Positions 40,929 through 50,818 of a stretch of DNA of 64,000 nucleotides are shown here, piece by piece (position 1 is the first letter of the stretch; each line of letters begins with the position of its first letter). The stretch is from Gracilaria caudata (lineage: Eukaryota > Rhodophyta > Florideophyceae > Gracilariales > Gracilariaceae): NCBI GenBank assembly GCA_030374735.1, contig JASCIV010000035.1, positions 1-64,000 on the forward strand. Reading direction: 5' to 3'. The notes under the pieces are model-generated. The model made no database searches and was not told the DNA's origin. It saw nothing but the letters and a program-made list of their open reading frames with translations. The position numbers were made by a program, and so were the translations under genes.

Positions 40929-41867
40929 ATGTCCACCGATTCCTCCGCTTCGACCGCTTCGACCGCCTCAGACCCGCCCACTCTCTACGATGTCATGCTA
41001 CCGGGCACTCATGATTCTGCCGCCTACACCATTCGTCCAGACTTGTCATCGCGGTCCACAGCCTTTCCCCTTCGCCTACGAGCTATTCGTACCTTCCTTT
41101 CCACCGTGCAGGCCGATTTCGCGCTTACGCAGAAACTCACAGTTTACCAACAATTGCAAGCAGGAGCAAGATTCCTCGACATTCGAGTCTCAAAGCGTCC
41201 ATCCGGTTCGGGCGACAGCCAGTTTTGGACCGTGCATGGCATGGTCCTATGCGTTCCCCTTTTAGATATCCTACAACAAATTAACTGCTTTCATCAAGAT
41301 ACCGACTCCGCACACACCGTCGTCACAGTGTTTCGCGCCCAGTTTTTGCGCCCTGCTGAAGAGATTCAACTGACGCACTTCGTGCGTCGAACTTTGCAGC
41401 ACGACGTTTTCGAGGGCACGGCTGCACAACTGCGACGATTACCTCTGTATGAGCTGCCCCCGAATGTTCTCGCCGGTCTGTGTGGCATGCCATTGCCTGT
41501 AGGGTGGGGACGCGATGTCTGGATCGATACGTACTCTTGCCATCGAAAGATAGCCTTCCTTGAATCCGTTTTGCAATCTTACTCTTCGCGTTGTCAACGC
41601 GATGACCTATTTGTACTTGGTTGGACCGTAACTCCTTCCGTGTGGGACGTCACTCTACGAGTGTTGTCATTCGGCTATTGTAGACCTTCTGTTAAGTCAG
41701 AAGCTGCAAACATGAACTCACAGTTTGGTGCTTTCGCATACTCTTATTCATTCGCACTACAAAAACGTTGTAATGTTATCTTCTTTGACTGCTTTTCTCA
41801 CAAGCTTGGCTCAATGGTCGACTCACTCAATCCTCCATCGCAAAGCTCGTATCTTTGGCGCTCATGA
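40929..41867 (+). CDS. PI-PLC X-domain-containing phosphodiesterase
   Basis: A 312-residue protein consisting of a single phosphatidylinositol-specific phospholipase C X-like domain, as in PLCXD proteins and bacterial PI-PLC. The first catalytic histidine is His28 in LPGTHDSAAY and the second His103 in TVHGMVL. QLQAGARFLDIRVS carries the conserved Arg/Asp pair. There are no C2, EF-hand or PH domains, and neither signal peptide nor membrane segment is obvious. Relatives release inositol phosphates or act on other phosphodiesters; the substrate here is unknown. The ATG at 40929 has the context ACCATGT and is the first in the frame. Confidence 0.88.
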   Translation: MSTDSSASTASTASDPPTLYDVMLPGTHDSAAYTIRPDLSSRSTAFPLRLRAIRTFLSTVQADFALTQKLTVYQQLQAGARFLDIRVSKRPSGSGDSQFWTVHGMVLCVPLLDILQQINCFHQDTDSAHTVVTVFRAQFLRPAEEIQLTHFVRRTLQHDVFEGTAAQLRRLPLYELPPNVLAGLCGMPLPVGWGRDVWIDTYSCHRKIAFLESVLQSYSSRCQRDDLFVLGWTVTPSVWDVTLRVLSFGYCRPSVKSEAANMNSQFGAFAYSYSFALQKRCNVIFFDCFSHKLGSMVDSLNPPSQSSYLWRS

Positions 41868-42710
41868 CATCAAGTTTACCATTTGCTAACACAAATCAGT
41901 TTTGGACTTCCTCACCGGGCCGCCCCATGTGCACCGCCGCCGAATGTTCTCAAGGAGTTTTATACGTTTTCTATGACTATCTTGCGTTATTCGTGCAAGA
42001 ATCGATGACCGTGGAGCGGCAATAGGATGTTGTTGCGTGCGTTCATCCTAGGTTTGTACGGGACAACGTCAACGGATAAGGCTTACAGTGATAGGATTTG
42101 TTCACATACAGTTCTGCACGTGATGGGCACCTGTCCCCACCAATGCTGCGGACCTTCTGATTGGTGGGAATATTTGAACTTCAATGCCTCTGATTCCCGC
42201 TGCAGGACAAACATCGGCAGTTGGTTGTGGGGCAGGCAACGAACAACCTGCAAATTTTTGGTTCCACTTCTCACGAACCAGAATCGGCATGTCTGGTTCC
42301 AGATGATGCGATGCGAATCACTCCTTGTATACAAAATCTCCAAGGGAAAGAATAACCATTGGTAGAAGGGAGAGCTTGCTATTGTTATGAAGGAACGCTA
42401 CCTTCACTGTGCTGCCCACTGGCCTCAAATGTGCTCTGTCGTGCCACAGAGCGCTACAGTAGCCTTTCTCCAACACCAGCCTTGCGTCTTCTCGAAGTTC
42501 TGAGCTTGAGGCCGAAGTGGTGCATCCCGGAAATAGTATTACGCACTATGTTGTTCCGTGCACAACATCTATCTTGCCAAGTCCCATCCTCGTTCTCCCA
42601 AACAAATCAGATTTAGGAGAACATTTGGTCAGCAACCTCCTGCAGTGATGCGTCTTGATAGGTCTTCCGTAGTAAATTCGAAAACTAGTATCCTAGTAGT
42701 CGTTGATCAT
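41868..42710. other. Convergent intergenic region with a cluster of potential hairpins
   Basis: About 840 bases between the 3' ends of the PLC-like and NAT10 genes. Three inverted repeats lie within 165 bases: CCCACCAAT/ATTGGTGGG (42136-42168), GCAGG/CCTGC (42232-42251) and GAACCAGA/TCTGGTTC (42275-42299). A structured RNA is possible but not shown. No protein gene is recognised. Confidence 0.45.
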
Positions 42711-45700
42711 TCAGTGTCGTCTTTTTTTCTTCTTCATCGAGCCGTTGCTCGACAGTGACTTTAGCATGTTCTCTTCTGATTCTCCTTTTCTCTTCGTAGT
42801 CTTAATGCTTACTATACCAGGGTCTCCAGAATTGTCCTTCTTGAGCACTTCCGCCCATTCTGCGTCATTACCCTCAATCTTGTATTTCTCCATTGTTTCT
42901 GGGATGCTCTCGGTCTTCTTTTCGGTCGCAGTCTGCTCCTCCAGTTCCTCATCTATGGTCTTCCCTATTGCAGCCTTTGGTAGAATACTCGCCGCTACCT
43001 TCTCAGCGTTATCAGGACCTATTCCTTGAGCAACCAGACTCTCCTCCAATTTTCGGATATACGTGGACATCTTCCGCATAACTTTGTTGAACAAAGCTAA
43101 AATTTGGGAACTCTGAATGTTCAGCTCTTCTTCGAGCTCATCAACCGACTTGCGTTGTAGACCTATGGCAACAAGTATTGCACACTGTGCTGCAGACAGT
43201 TTAAAAGATTCGTTGGATCCAAAGCCACCCATCACATACATCTCAGCCAAGCGCGGCACCATATCCACAACAATGTGATGATCTACCAAGTTTCGTGAGT
43301 ACGACTCCAATCTACGCCTGTCGTATGGAGTGAAGAGCGATTTGATTTCAGAAACAGTCTTTGCACTTCGTTGTTCTTCATGAGTGTCCCAGAATCCGCT
43401 TCCGACGTTGAGGATTGTCATCGCCAGTCCACCAGCCATGCTTCTGAATTCGTACCCCAACAAGAAAACGAATCGTCTTCGAAAGTCTTGATGAAACGTA
43501 GGGAGCCAGTGCGAGGCATCTAAATCACTTCCCGAAACCTTGGACGTTGCCATGATACAAGTGTGTTCTCCAGTCAAGTCGTTTGTCGTTGACCTGATGT
43601 ACAGGGGAAGAAAGTCAAGATTACTCCAAAAATTGTAAAGTGGGTGAGTGAGACCGAATGATACCCCCAAGTAGTCCAGCCTTTCAGCAACTCTCTCGCT
43701 GAGTCGAAGTAACAGGGGAGGAATGTTCTTCCGTGGACCGATTGTTTCATTCAGAAGATTATCGCCCTCACTTTGCTTTTTGATGCGGTCTTCTCCGGTA
43801 TTCTCACCTGTTGCTACAATGTCGTCTTCGTCCAAAGATACGTGGCTGCCAGAGTAATAGTCGATGAGGAGCTTTATTGCTCGAGTTCCGTAGCCCATTC
43901 TCTGGACATCTGGGTGGGTCGCAACTCTCACGATACGAGCACCCGAAAGCGTTGCAAAATCAGGCTCTTGGTATTGTTGGCTTATCGTCCACGGAATGAG
44001 ATCACCAGCGGCGCGATAACCTCTAGAGAGGTTACTCTTCGAGCTTTTCAATGAAATCCGACCCTCGAGGCAAACCTGAATAGCGCACAAAACATCCGGG
44101 AGCTTCTCTGTGTCTGGCCTGGTTGGCGCCAGAAGTACGAAAAGGGCATGTGCTGGTGCATCAGAAAGCATCTGCAAGTCATTAGGTGAGTTCTTGTAGT
44201 GTGAAGACACAAACAAGGCAACTACCCTGTGCAGGAAAGCTTCGGACGCCTGATGACGGGAGAATAGTGCATCTCTTTCTACATAGTACAGTTCACACTC
44301 ATCCGGGTGTGGCGCCCCCGCTGTGAGCACCTGGCGAATGCCCCCTGCCTCGAGACAAAGCAGATCATACAACCAAGCTTCAATAGGATCCTTCTCCCCG
44401 TATCGAATTGGAGTTTCCATCTGGACTTCACGAAAAACTCTTCCAGCTCCAGTTGCCGATCCCACTGCATCTCTCTCGCGCTGTCTATTTGTATACCCGT
44501 CGACAATGTTCCCCTTAACATTGCTTCCAGCAGAACTACCTTCTCGTAACTTCTTTATGAGTTTCAAAGACAAACTGCGCCCGGTTCCTTCATATCCAGT
44601 CACAGTGCTGCACATGAATACCACATATGGCCCCAGCATTGATTCCACGAGAGGTAACGGTATGGCAGCAGCCTCGTCGATAACAAGAAGTTCAGCTTGA
44701 GAAAGAGATTGAGTTGCTTTTCTGGGATCCAAGTATTGCACAGTCTGTCTGTGACTCCGAAAGATGTTTACACGAACAATTGATTTGTTAAGCGCAGGGT
44801 CCGTGCTCCGTATGCATTCGTAGTCTGTGTGTTCTTGGTACCCCAACGTATGAAAGCCAGACAAAACAAACTCGAAAAACGTTCGCAGATTCTCAGGTGA
44901 TGGGGCAGTGACGAATATGTTAGAATACTCATGGGCAACGGCAGCCGCCACAGCCAAACCTAAGGCAGCTGACTTTCCACGGCCTCGAGACGCCGTGAGA
45001 GCGACAGTGCTGCGTAAGGCCTTGTCTGATATCGCTTCTTCAAACCTCAAAAGTGCCTTTGCTTGGTCAATGGTCTTCGTCTTTTCAATCAAGGCCCCAA
45101 TAGGAGGGGTATCTGCTAGAGATTCTTTAAGCTCTTTAAGTTCGGAAGCATTTGTGGTTTCGCCGGATTGCCCTGCAGTAGTACCCTCTTCACTCTGACC
45201 AGACAGCAAGCGAACATGAGATGATATCGGGAGAACGTTGAGCTCATCATCTGCAACTATCGCAGCGGGACAATCAGATAAGGATAAAATGAACCGCTCG
45301 TTGAAACGCCCCACAACGTTCTTGTGCGCTTCAGTGCGCAGTCGGGAATGGACATCCATTGTCAAACTGTACAACTGTTTTAAGGATGACATTTTTTGGA
45401 TAAGAAGAATTATAAGTCCTCCTCCTTGTACAGTTTCGAATGTCCGAGCCAGAAGATTAGGTGTCAGCGCTTCAAAATCCTGAAGGACACACATGCCGTA
45501 AGTATTTCCAAGGATCTTATGGGATTCATTATAGTACGCAAAACGAATGGATGTCGATGAAATGAAAAGCTCGAATGGGTCGTCTTTGTTTGGGTCTACA
45601 AGTCCTTGTTTGATTCTTTTCTTGATAATCTTCATGCGCTTCTTTCTATTGGAACTAAAGCCAAGTTCCTTCTTGTACATCCATAGAACAGGCGGTCGAG

Positions 45701-45848
45701 CTTGTAACGTCATCTTGGAGAGCATATAATGCAAACTCACGACCTGGTCGCGGCCTTTGTCACCCACGAGCAAGATAAGCGCTCGGTGATTCTTCGTGAC
45801 TGCATCTTGCAGCGTTTGTCGAATACGGGAATCGACCTTCTTCTTCAT
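42711..45848 (-). CDS. NAT10: RNA cytidine acetyltransferase NAT10/Kre33
   Basis: Nucleolar enzyme that uses acetyl-CoA and ATP to form N4-acetylcytidine in 18S rRNA and, with THUMPD1/Tan1, in tRNA-Ser and tRNA-Leu. The 1045-residue product matches the family length (about 1025). Domains in order are the DUF1726-type N-terminal domain, a RecA-like helicase with Walker A ASRGRGKSAALG (Lys292), the GNAT acetyltransferase domain with RIVRVATHPDVQRMGYGTRA, and the tRNA-binding C-terminal region. The end is a Lys-rich tail (SMKKKKRRH), a probable nucleolar signal. The single exon starts at ATG 45848. It is divergent from SufE-MnmA, 440 bases apart. Confidence 0.97.
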   Translation of the reverse strand: MKKKVDSRIRQTLQDAVTKNHRALILLVGDKGRDQVVSLHYMLSKMTLQARPPVLWMYKKELGFSSNRKKRMKIIKKRIKQGLVDPNKDDPFELFISSTSIRFAYYNESHKILGNTYGMCVLQDFEALTPNLLARTFETVQGGGLIILLIQKMSSLKQLYSLTMDVHSRLRTEAHKNVVGRFNERFILSLSDCPAAIVADDELNVLPISSHVRLLSGQSEEGTTAGQSGETTNASELKELKESLADTPPIGALIEKTKTIDQAKALLRFEEAISDKALRSTVALTASRGRGKSAALGLAVAAAVAHEYSNIFVTAPSPENLRTFFEFVLSGFHTLGYQEHTDYECIRSTDPALNKSIVRVNIFRSHRQTVQYLDPRKATQSLSQAELLVIDEAAAIPLPLVESMLGPYVVFMCSTVTGYEGTGRSLSLKLIKKLREGSSAGSNVKGNIVDGYTNRQRERDAVGSATGAGRVFREVQMETPIRYGEKDPIEAWLYDLLCLEAGGIRQVLTAGAPHPDECELYYVERDALFSRHQASEAFLHRVVALFVSSHYKNSPNDLQMLSDAPAHALFVLLAPTRPDTEKLPDVLCAIQVCLEGRISLKSSKSNLSRGYRAAGDLIPWTISQQYQEPDFATLSGARIVRVATHPDVQRMGYGTRAIKLLIDYYSGSHVSLDEDDIVATGENTGEDRIKKQSEGDNLLNETIGPRKNIPPLLLRLSERVAERLDYLGVSFGLTHPLYNFWSNLDFLPLYIRSTTNDLTGEHTCIMATSKVSGSDLDASHWLPTFHQDFRRRFVFLLGYEFRSMAGGLAMTILNVGSGFWDTHEEQRSAKTVSEIKSLFTPYDRRRLESYSRNLVDHHIVVDMVPRLAEMYVMGGFGSNESFKLSAAQCAILVAIGLQRKSVDELEEELNIQSSQILALFNKVMRKMSTYIRKLEESLVAQGIGPDNAEKVAASILPKAAIGKTIDEELEEQTATEKKTESIPETMEKYKIEGNDAEWAEVLKKDNSGDPGIVSIKTTKRKGESEENMLKSLSSNGSMKKKKRRH

Positions 45849-46288
45849 TTCTGTTTGAAACTGAAGCCAATCGCATCACCTTTCAACTCAACACCAGAAC
45901 GAAAAAGTTTAGTAATCCGTCAATACTCTCCCACTCGATTGTCGACGCCCATGCATGCCTAAAAATCCGGAGGGCTTGCTCGACGACGTCCGACGTCGCC
46001 GTGAAGACTTCCAAATGCGCCTTTTTCAGTGTGCATGTATTTTTTTAACATTGATTTAAGAAATGTCGGCAATTGTGGAGATCTTTTAAAGCTTCCTGAG
46101 GGGATCTTGAGCTTTGAAGTGTATTTACACACGTCGAGAGTCCAGGCGAAACAGGTTTAATGCACTTCGGGGGGTCTAGATCATGTTCGACAATCTCGTT
46201 CTTTGAACTCTTCACAAGTACCTGGCCTCTCTTACCACCTTCAGGTAGCTAAGCCACGCAAATAATAAAACGGTTTGAACGAAAGAGC
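45849..46288. promoter_or_regulatory. Shared divergent promoter region of NAT10 and SufE-MnmA
   Basis: The 440 bases between the two starts must contain both core promoters. I see an AT-rich tract near 46040 and AATAATAAAA just before 46280, but no clear TATA box for either gene. There is no open frame of note. Confidence 0.45.
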
Positions 46289-48067
46289 ATGAAATCACGC
46301 AATCCAACCTTCATTCCCAGCTTTTTGCATGCTTTATCTCCAAACCAACTCTCCTCCAGAGTCTCACATCGATGCGTGCTAAACAAAGTTCAGTTCGTCA
46401 GGCGCAGGAACGCGAGATGGTATTGTGCACTTCCTGAGCTATTTGAGAAACTGGTTGGCGAGCTGCGACGGCAACCAAACACCACGTCTCGATATTTGAA
46501 ATTAGTTGAAATCGGTGAGCAAATGGTATGCATTCCTGAGGACAAGCTCACGGCTTCTACACGCGTGTCTGGATGCACCTCGATAACTCACATTAGTATA
46601 CATCTCAGCGATGAAGGTACCATCAGCATAAGAGGGTACTCAGATGCACGTATTTCACGCGGCCTTGTTGCTTTGTTTGCACTTGGACTACATGGATGTT
46701 CTACGAAAGACGTACTCAGTCTGAACCTACGTGAGGTGTTGCACAAATCTGATTTGCCTGGAGTCATAGGTTCATCTCGGATTAATAGTCTCGGGAACAT
46801 CTTGCGAGCAGCTCGAAAACAAGTACAGATGCTTACCGAGAACGCTTCCATTTTGCGGAACGATACTGCACACATTCTGACCGGAAGATGGAGTGAAAGG
46901 CAAGGCGAGGATGTTGCCATTCTTCTTTCGGGCGGTGTGGACAGCTCAGTTGCAATGCGTCTTGCTCTTGAAAGTGGTGCTAGGCCTCACCCTTTTTATC
47001 TGAAGATATGGCTTGAAGACGAACTAGCCCATATGGGGGAATGCCCATGGGAAGAAGATATTGAGTATGCGAACGCCGTGTGTAATCAAGTTGGTATTAA
47101 GTTACAAGATATCCCGTTTCAACGGGCGTACTGGGATGAGGTTGTCTCGTATACCGTTCAAGAAGCTCAAAAGGGACGGACCCCAAACCCGGACGTAATG
47201 TGCAACTCAAGAATAAAGTTTGGGGCATTCTATGATCGGATTGGAAAGTATTATAAAAAGGTGGTAACAGGGCACTACGCTCAGACGGCAAGAGATGAAA
47301 TGGGAAGGGCAGAGCTAAGACTATCGCCGGATGAGTTGAAAGACCAGACGTATTTTCTCGCCCATTTGAGGCAAGATCAGCTTGCGACAGCTCGTTTTCC
47401 GGTTGGGAAGCACACAAAGGAAGAAGTGCGAATGCTAGCCGAACACTACGATCTTCCAAACAAGAATCGCCGAGATTCGCAAGGAATCTGCTTTCTAGGC
47501 AAGCTTAAGTTTGATGACTTTCTTGGTCATCATCTTGGGCAGAAAAAAGGATCCCTAGTTGAATTTGAAACCGGTCAAGAACTTGGTCATCATAATGGGT
47601 TTTGGTTTTTTACTCTGGGTCAAAGAAGAGGGGTTGGGTTGTCTGGTGGGCCTTGGTACGTTGTCGCTAAGAATGTATCACAGAATATCGTATACGTAAG
47701 TAAGGACTACAACAATGTGTCAAAAGAGCGAAACTGTTTCGAGTTTGACTCCGCCCTTTGGATTTCTGGTGAATGGCCGGCAAAACTGCAACATGTAGGC
47801 GACAAAATCAAATTGAGAGTGAAGACAAGACACGGGCCACGATTTCATGACGCCACATTGACAAGGTTGGACGATGAAAGGGGTCGCGTAGATCTTGAAG
47901 GAAGGGACAAAGGACTGGCACCTGGTCAATTCTCAGCTTTTTACGATATCGAGGGAAGATGTCTTGGTTCTGGTGTTATTATGTCTGATGTTTCCATGTC
48001 CGATGCACCTGTTGCCATTAAGAGCTTGCACTACCTTCCCAAGAAACTTCAGGCGCATGTGCGGTGA
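46289..48067 (+). CDS. SufE-MnmA fusion: sulfur acceptor joined to tRNA-specific 2-thiouridylase
   Basis: Organellar enzyme predicted to put sulfur on C2 of wobble uridine 34. In 592 residues it joins three parts. Residues 1-45 are basic and free of acids, like a transit peptide. Residues about 46-180 are a SufE domain: RYLKLVEIGEQM, then VSGCTS with the sulfur-carrying Cys96, SDARISRGLVALFALGLHG and SSRINSLGNILRAA. Residues about 205-575 are MnmA: PP-loop SGGVDSS (214-220), PNPDVMCNSRIKFG with catalytic Cys305, ICFLG with Cys401, TLGQRRGVG and LAPGQFSAFY. SufE normally accepts sulfur from the SufS/NFS2 desulfurase in plastids, so the fusion suggests direct hand-off. Both active cysteines are present and the frame is unbroken. 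Confidence 0.93.
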   Translation: MKSRNPTFIPSFLHALSPNQLSSRVSHRCVLNKVQFVRRRNARWYCALPELFEKLVGELRRQPNTTSRYLKLVEIGEQMVCIPEDKLTASTRVSGCTSITHISIHLSDEGTISIRGYSDARISRGLVALFALGLHGCSTKDVLSLNLREVLHKSDLPGVIGSSRINSLGNILRAARKQVQMLTENASILRNDTAHILTGRWSERQGEDVAILLSGGVDSSVAMRLALESGARPHPFYLKIWLEDELAHMGECPWEEDIEYANAVCNQVGIKLQDIPFQRAYWDEVVSYTVQEAQKGRTPNPDVMCNSRIKFGAFYDRIGKYYKKVVTGHYAQTARDEMGRAELRLSPDELKDQTYFLAHLRQDQLATARFPVGKHTKEEVRMLAEHYDLPNKNRRDSQGICFLGKLKFDDFLGHHLGQKKGSLVEFETGQELGHHNGFWFFTLGQRRGVGLSGGPWYVVAKNVSQNIVYVSKDYNNVSKERNCFEFDSALWISGEWPAKLQHVGDKIKLRVKTRHGPRFHDATLTRLDDERGRVDLEGRDKGLAPGQFSAFYDIEGRCLGSGVIMSDVSMSDAPVAIKSLHYLPKKLQAHVR

Positions 48068-48678
48068 GCAGCGAGGTCCACCGTGCCAACGTACATGATG
48101 TACGGGGGAAGCCGTCAGAAGCCCTTCGATGTTCTTCCACTTGAGAGACAAGGGGATATACAGAGTTTATGGGTCGAAGAGGAGTTCTCCTAACATGGGT
48201 TCCATCGGATGGAACAGTACGAGAGTCAACGCGCGTTTCAGCCCAACAGCAAACCATGTGTTGACACCAGGGCCCTTTTTGTGTGACGACAAATGCACAC
48301 GCCCAATCAACAAACCGATATCGACGGCTTCGAGATATTCATCCGCGCCATGGGTGTTTTATTGGTTCTCCGCTGCATCTTCGTTGACGTTGAGATTGGA
48401 GTTAAATTAGGAGATGCAGATCTCTTGTTTTCTGGAACCTTGCGAGCATAACATCAATAATCTTTCCAGGTGGGGTTTGAGCTCACTCGCAAATTTAGCT
48501 CGCTTCACCGTGTCGCAAGACACCCCTCGATTTATAGGCAAAGTTCACCATGATACGACTCATGTGACCCAGCACTATACGAAGACCAAACCCAAGCGTA
48601 ATCTTTGCGCATCTGGGAGGTCGTGCATCTCGTTTTTCCTTTACTGGTGTATTATCCTCCCCGCTATTCTTGTTCATT
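48068..48678. other. Intergenic region before the TauD-like gene
   Basis: About 610 bases without a recognisable gene. TTTATAGG near 48530 is a weak TATA candidate about 145 bases before the ATG at 48679. Confidence 0.4.
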
Positions 48679-49701
48679 ATGAAAGATACCACGCAGGTCT
48701 TCGAACACGGAAGCCTTCCTGAAGCCAGAGTCTACAACGGAAAGCCCTTTCCTCTTCTGGTCACCCCGCCCTCTTCCCTGCCCGAGTTGCGTACATCACC
48801 GGAGGCTGTAATAGATTACCTCAAGAAGAATCGGGCCCATGTTCTGGATTTGCTTCAACGTCATGCAGTTCTTCATTTCCGTGACTTCGCTGCGCAGAAT
48901 TCCACTCCAGAGACTTTTGCGAAGATAGTGGAGGACAGCTTGAACTTACCCAACTTTCCGTATGAGCTTGGGAATGCGGTTCGCACAGCGATAGTTGGGG
49001 ACCGAGTATTCACTGCAAATGAATCCCCGCCAGAGAAACCGATTCCGTTTCATCACGAACTCGCCCAAACTCCAAAGTACCCTGCAAAGCTGCTATTCTA
49101 TTGTGATCGCCCAGCGGACACAGGTGGTGAAACACCAGTGTTGCTTTCAAGAGCTGTATACCAGGATCTGCAGAAGGAGCATCCGGAATTTCTCCAGAAG
49201 TTGGAACAGCACGGTGTTAAATACTCTCGTGTAATGACTCCAAACGACAGGCCACATTCCGCAATAGGGCGTGGGTGGAGGGGTACGTTCCGCGTAAAGA
49301 CTCGTCTCGAGGCAGAAAATGTACTTTCGAGCCGAGGGTATAGCTTTGAATGGCTTGAAGATGGGGAGGAAAGCCCTTTACGAGAAACAAGTCCAACCTT
49401 GCAAGCCGTTGTTGAGACTGAGAACGGGAAAAGTTTCTTCAATCAGATTGCGGCAGTCTGGGGTGGTTGGAGAGATGAGTTTAACAAACCTGAAGACTGC
49501 ATTAGAGCTGGAGATGGGTCTTTACTTGATCCGAATTCGTTGGATTCATTGGTGGGCATCATGAACAAGCATCGCGTGGCAGTGCCGTGGAAGAGAGGCG
49601 ACTTCACTTTCATTGACAACATTCAAGCCCAACACAGCCGAGCTACTTTCACAGGTAGACGTAGGGTTTTGGCATCTTTGGCAGAGGCTCAATCTTCGTA
49701 G
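48679..49701 (+). CDS. TauD/TfdA-family Fe(II)/2-oxoglutarate-dependent dioxygenase (clavaminate synthase-like)
   Basis: Non-haem iron oxygenase of the plant clavaminate-synthase-like type (Arabidopsis At3g21360 relatives); 340 residues from the first ATG (48679). The jelly-roll core shows the iron ligands His-His-Glu in IPFHHELAQTP and the distal His in NIQAQHSRATFTGRRRVLASL, where Arg residues suit the 2-oxoglutarate carboxylate. FYCDRPADTGGETPVL is diagnostic of the group. No targeting signal is evident. The substrate is unknown; the family name reflects relatives acting on taurine and herbicides and should not be read as function. It lies in the same orientation as SufE-MnmA, but a joint role is not supported. 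Confidence 0.88.
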   Translation: MKDTTQVFEHGSLPEARVYNGKPFPLLVTPPSSLPELRTSPEAVIDYLKKNRAHVLDLLQRHAVLHFRDFAAQNSTPETFAKIVEDSLNLPNFPYELGNAVRTAIVGDRVFTANESPPEKPIPFHHELAQTPKYPAKLLFYCDRPADTGGETPVLLSRAVYQDLQKEHPEFLQKLEQHGVKYSRVMTPNDRPHSAIGRGWRGTFRVKTRLEAENVLSSRGYSFEWLEDGEESPLRETSPTLQAVVETENGKSFFNQIAAVWGGWRDEFNKPEDCIRAGDGSLLDPNSLDSLVGIMNKHRVAVPWKRGDFTFIDNIQAQHSRATFTGRRRVLASLAEAQSS

Positions 49702-50818
49702 AGGTAGAATGTTCACCGGTAAACTATGGCAATGTTGTTTATTCGTTGAATGACATCGTTGAATGAATTTTCACGCACCTCCTCGACATGCCTTTATCCA
49801 TGTGCGGGCCAAACTTTCTCCAAGAGTTCATCCTGACGAAACAATTCCATCTTTTTACGATACTGTAGTATCTATCATATACCCTTCGTACCACGTTCGC
49901 GAATATATTCGCAGATACCCTTCTTTTCGAGAAGGTTGCCCATTCCTTGCATTCATAAAAGGTACATCCCTCAGTGAATATTTGATATCCGTTGAACCTT
50001 CGCCACTGTTCAGGATAGCATGAGGGTGTCTTCACAGAACTTTCTTAACCGTGCCTTCACTCCGCACTGGTGCCAACGGACCCAGGTACGAGTAATCTTA
50101 GATTAAACTATGGTGGTACCAATGCGATCGGGATGTAGGATTGATCCTCTTATCTTGTTGTCCATCCCCTTTTGCTGATTGACGTTGTTGTACCACCTTC
50201 ACGAGAACAAGTATAACTTGCGAAATGCCCAATATCGCAAGGATTTCTGTGTTGTCAAATACGAAGGTACAGTAGATGTTTTCAGCAATAAGGAGAGCCG
50301 AAATGACCTCTGCGTAGAGCAAAGGGTCATGCGTTACATAGCGTGCAATTCATGTAGCATTTCTTCCTCTTTGTGGGGTATAAATCGGCCTTGCACAGTC
50401 TCATCCAGTATCGGCCAGTATGCACCGGGCATGTGGCTGGACGCCGTTTTCTACCTTCATTGTTCTTGAGCACAAACTCAGCAGTACACGTTATCCGAAC
50501 AGCAAAGTTGCAGCTCAAAAATCTTCGCGCATACGAAGCAAGCTCTCTGCTGTGTTGGGCGACGCTCTATTAATAGGTAGATACAAGAATTTGTCAGTGC
50601 GATGAAGCATCGATTCGAGATGCTACGATTACCAAGTTAATGATTTCAGGTTTACTGGGACGTTTGTGAACTACGCTGCAGAGAGCATCAGTCTAAAGCG
50701 CCATGATGGTGGTCCATCACCAGCGGAGCCACGTCGAGTGACAAGATCGTACTGAGTCCTTTCAATCGATGCAAAGTACCTGGCGTACATCCCGAGGAAA
50801 GGTGATAGTACATAAGGT
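49702..50818. other. Intergenic region without recognisable gene
   Basis: About 1.1 kb between convergent 3' ends of the dioxygenase and second GT14 genes. Only short frames are present on either strand. No repeats or RNA gene are recognised. Confidence 0.45.

Noticed and set aside
48679..49701. Functional link of the TauD-like oxygenase to taurine-type tRNA modification by MnmG
   Set aside because: The family name does not define the substrate, and adjacency to SufE-MnmA in a eukaryotic genome is weak evidence.
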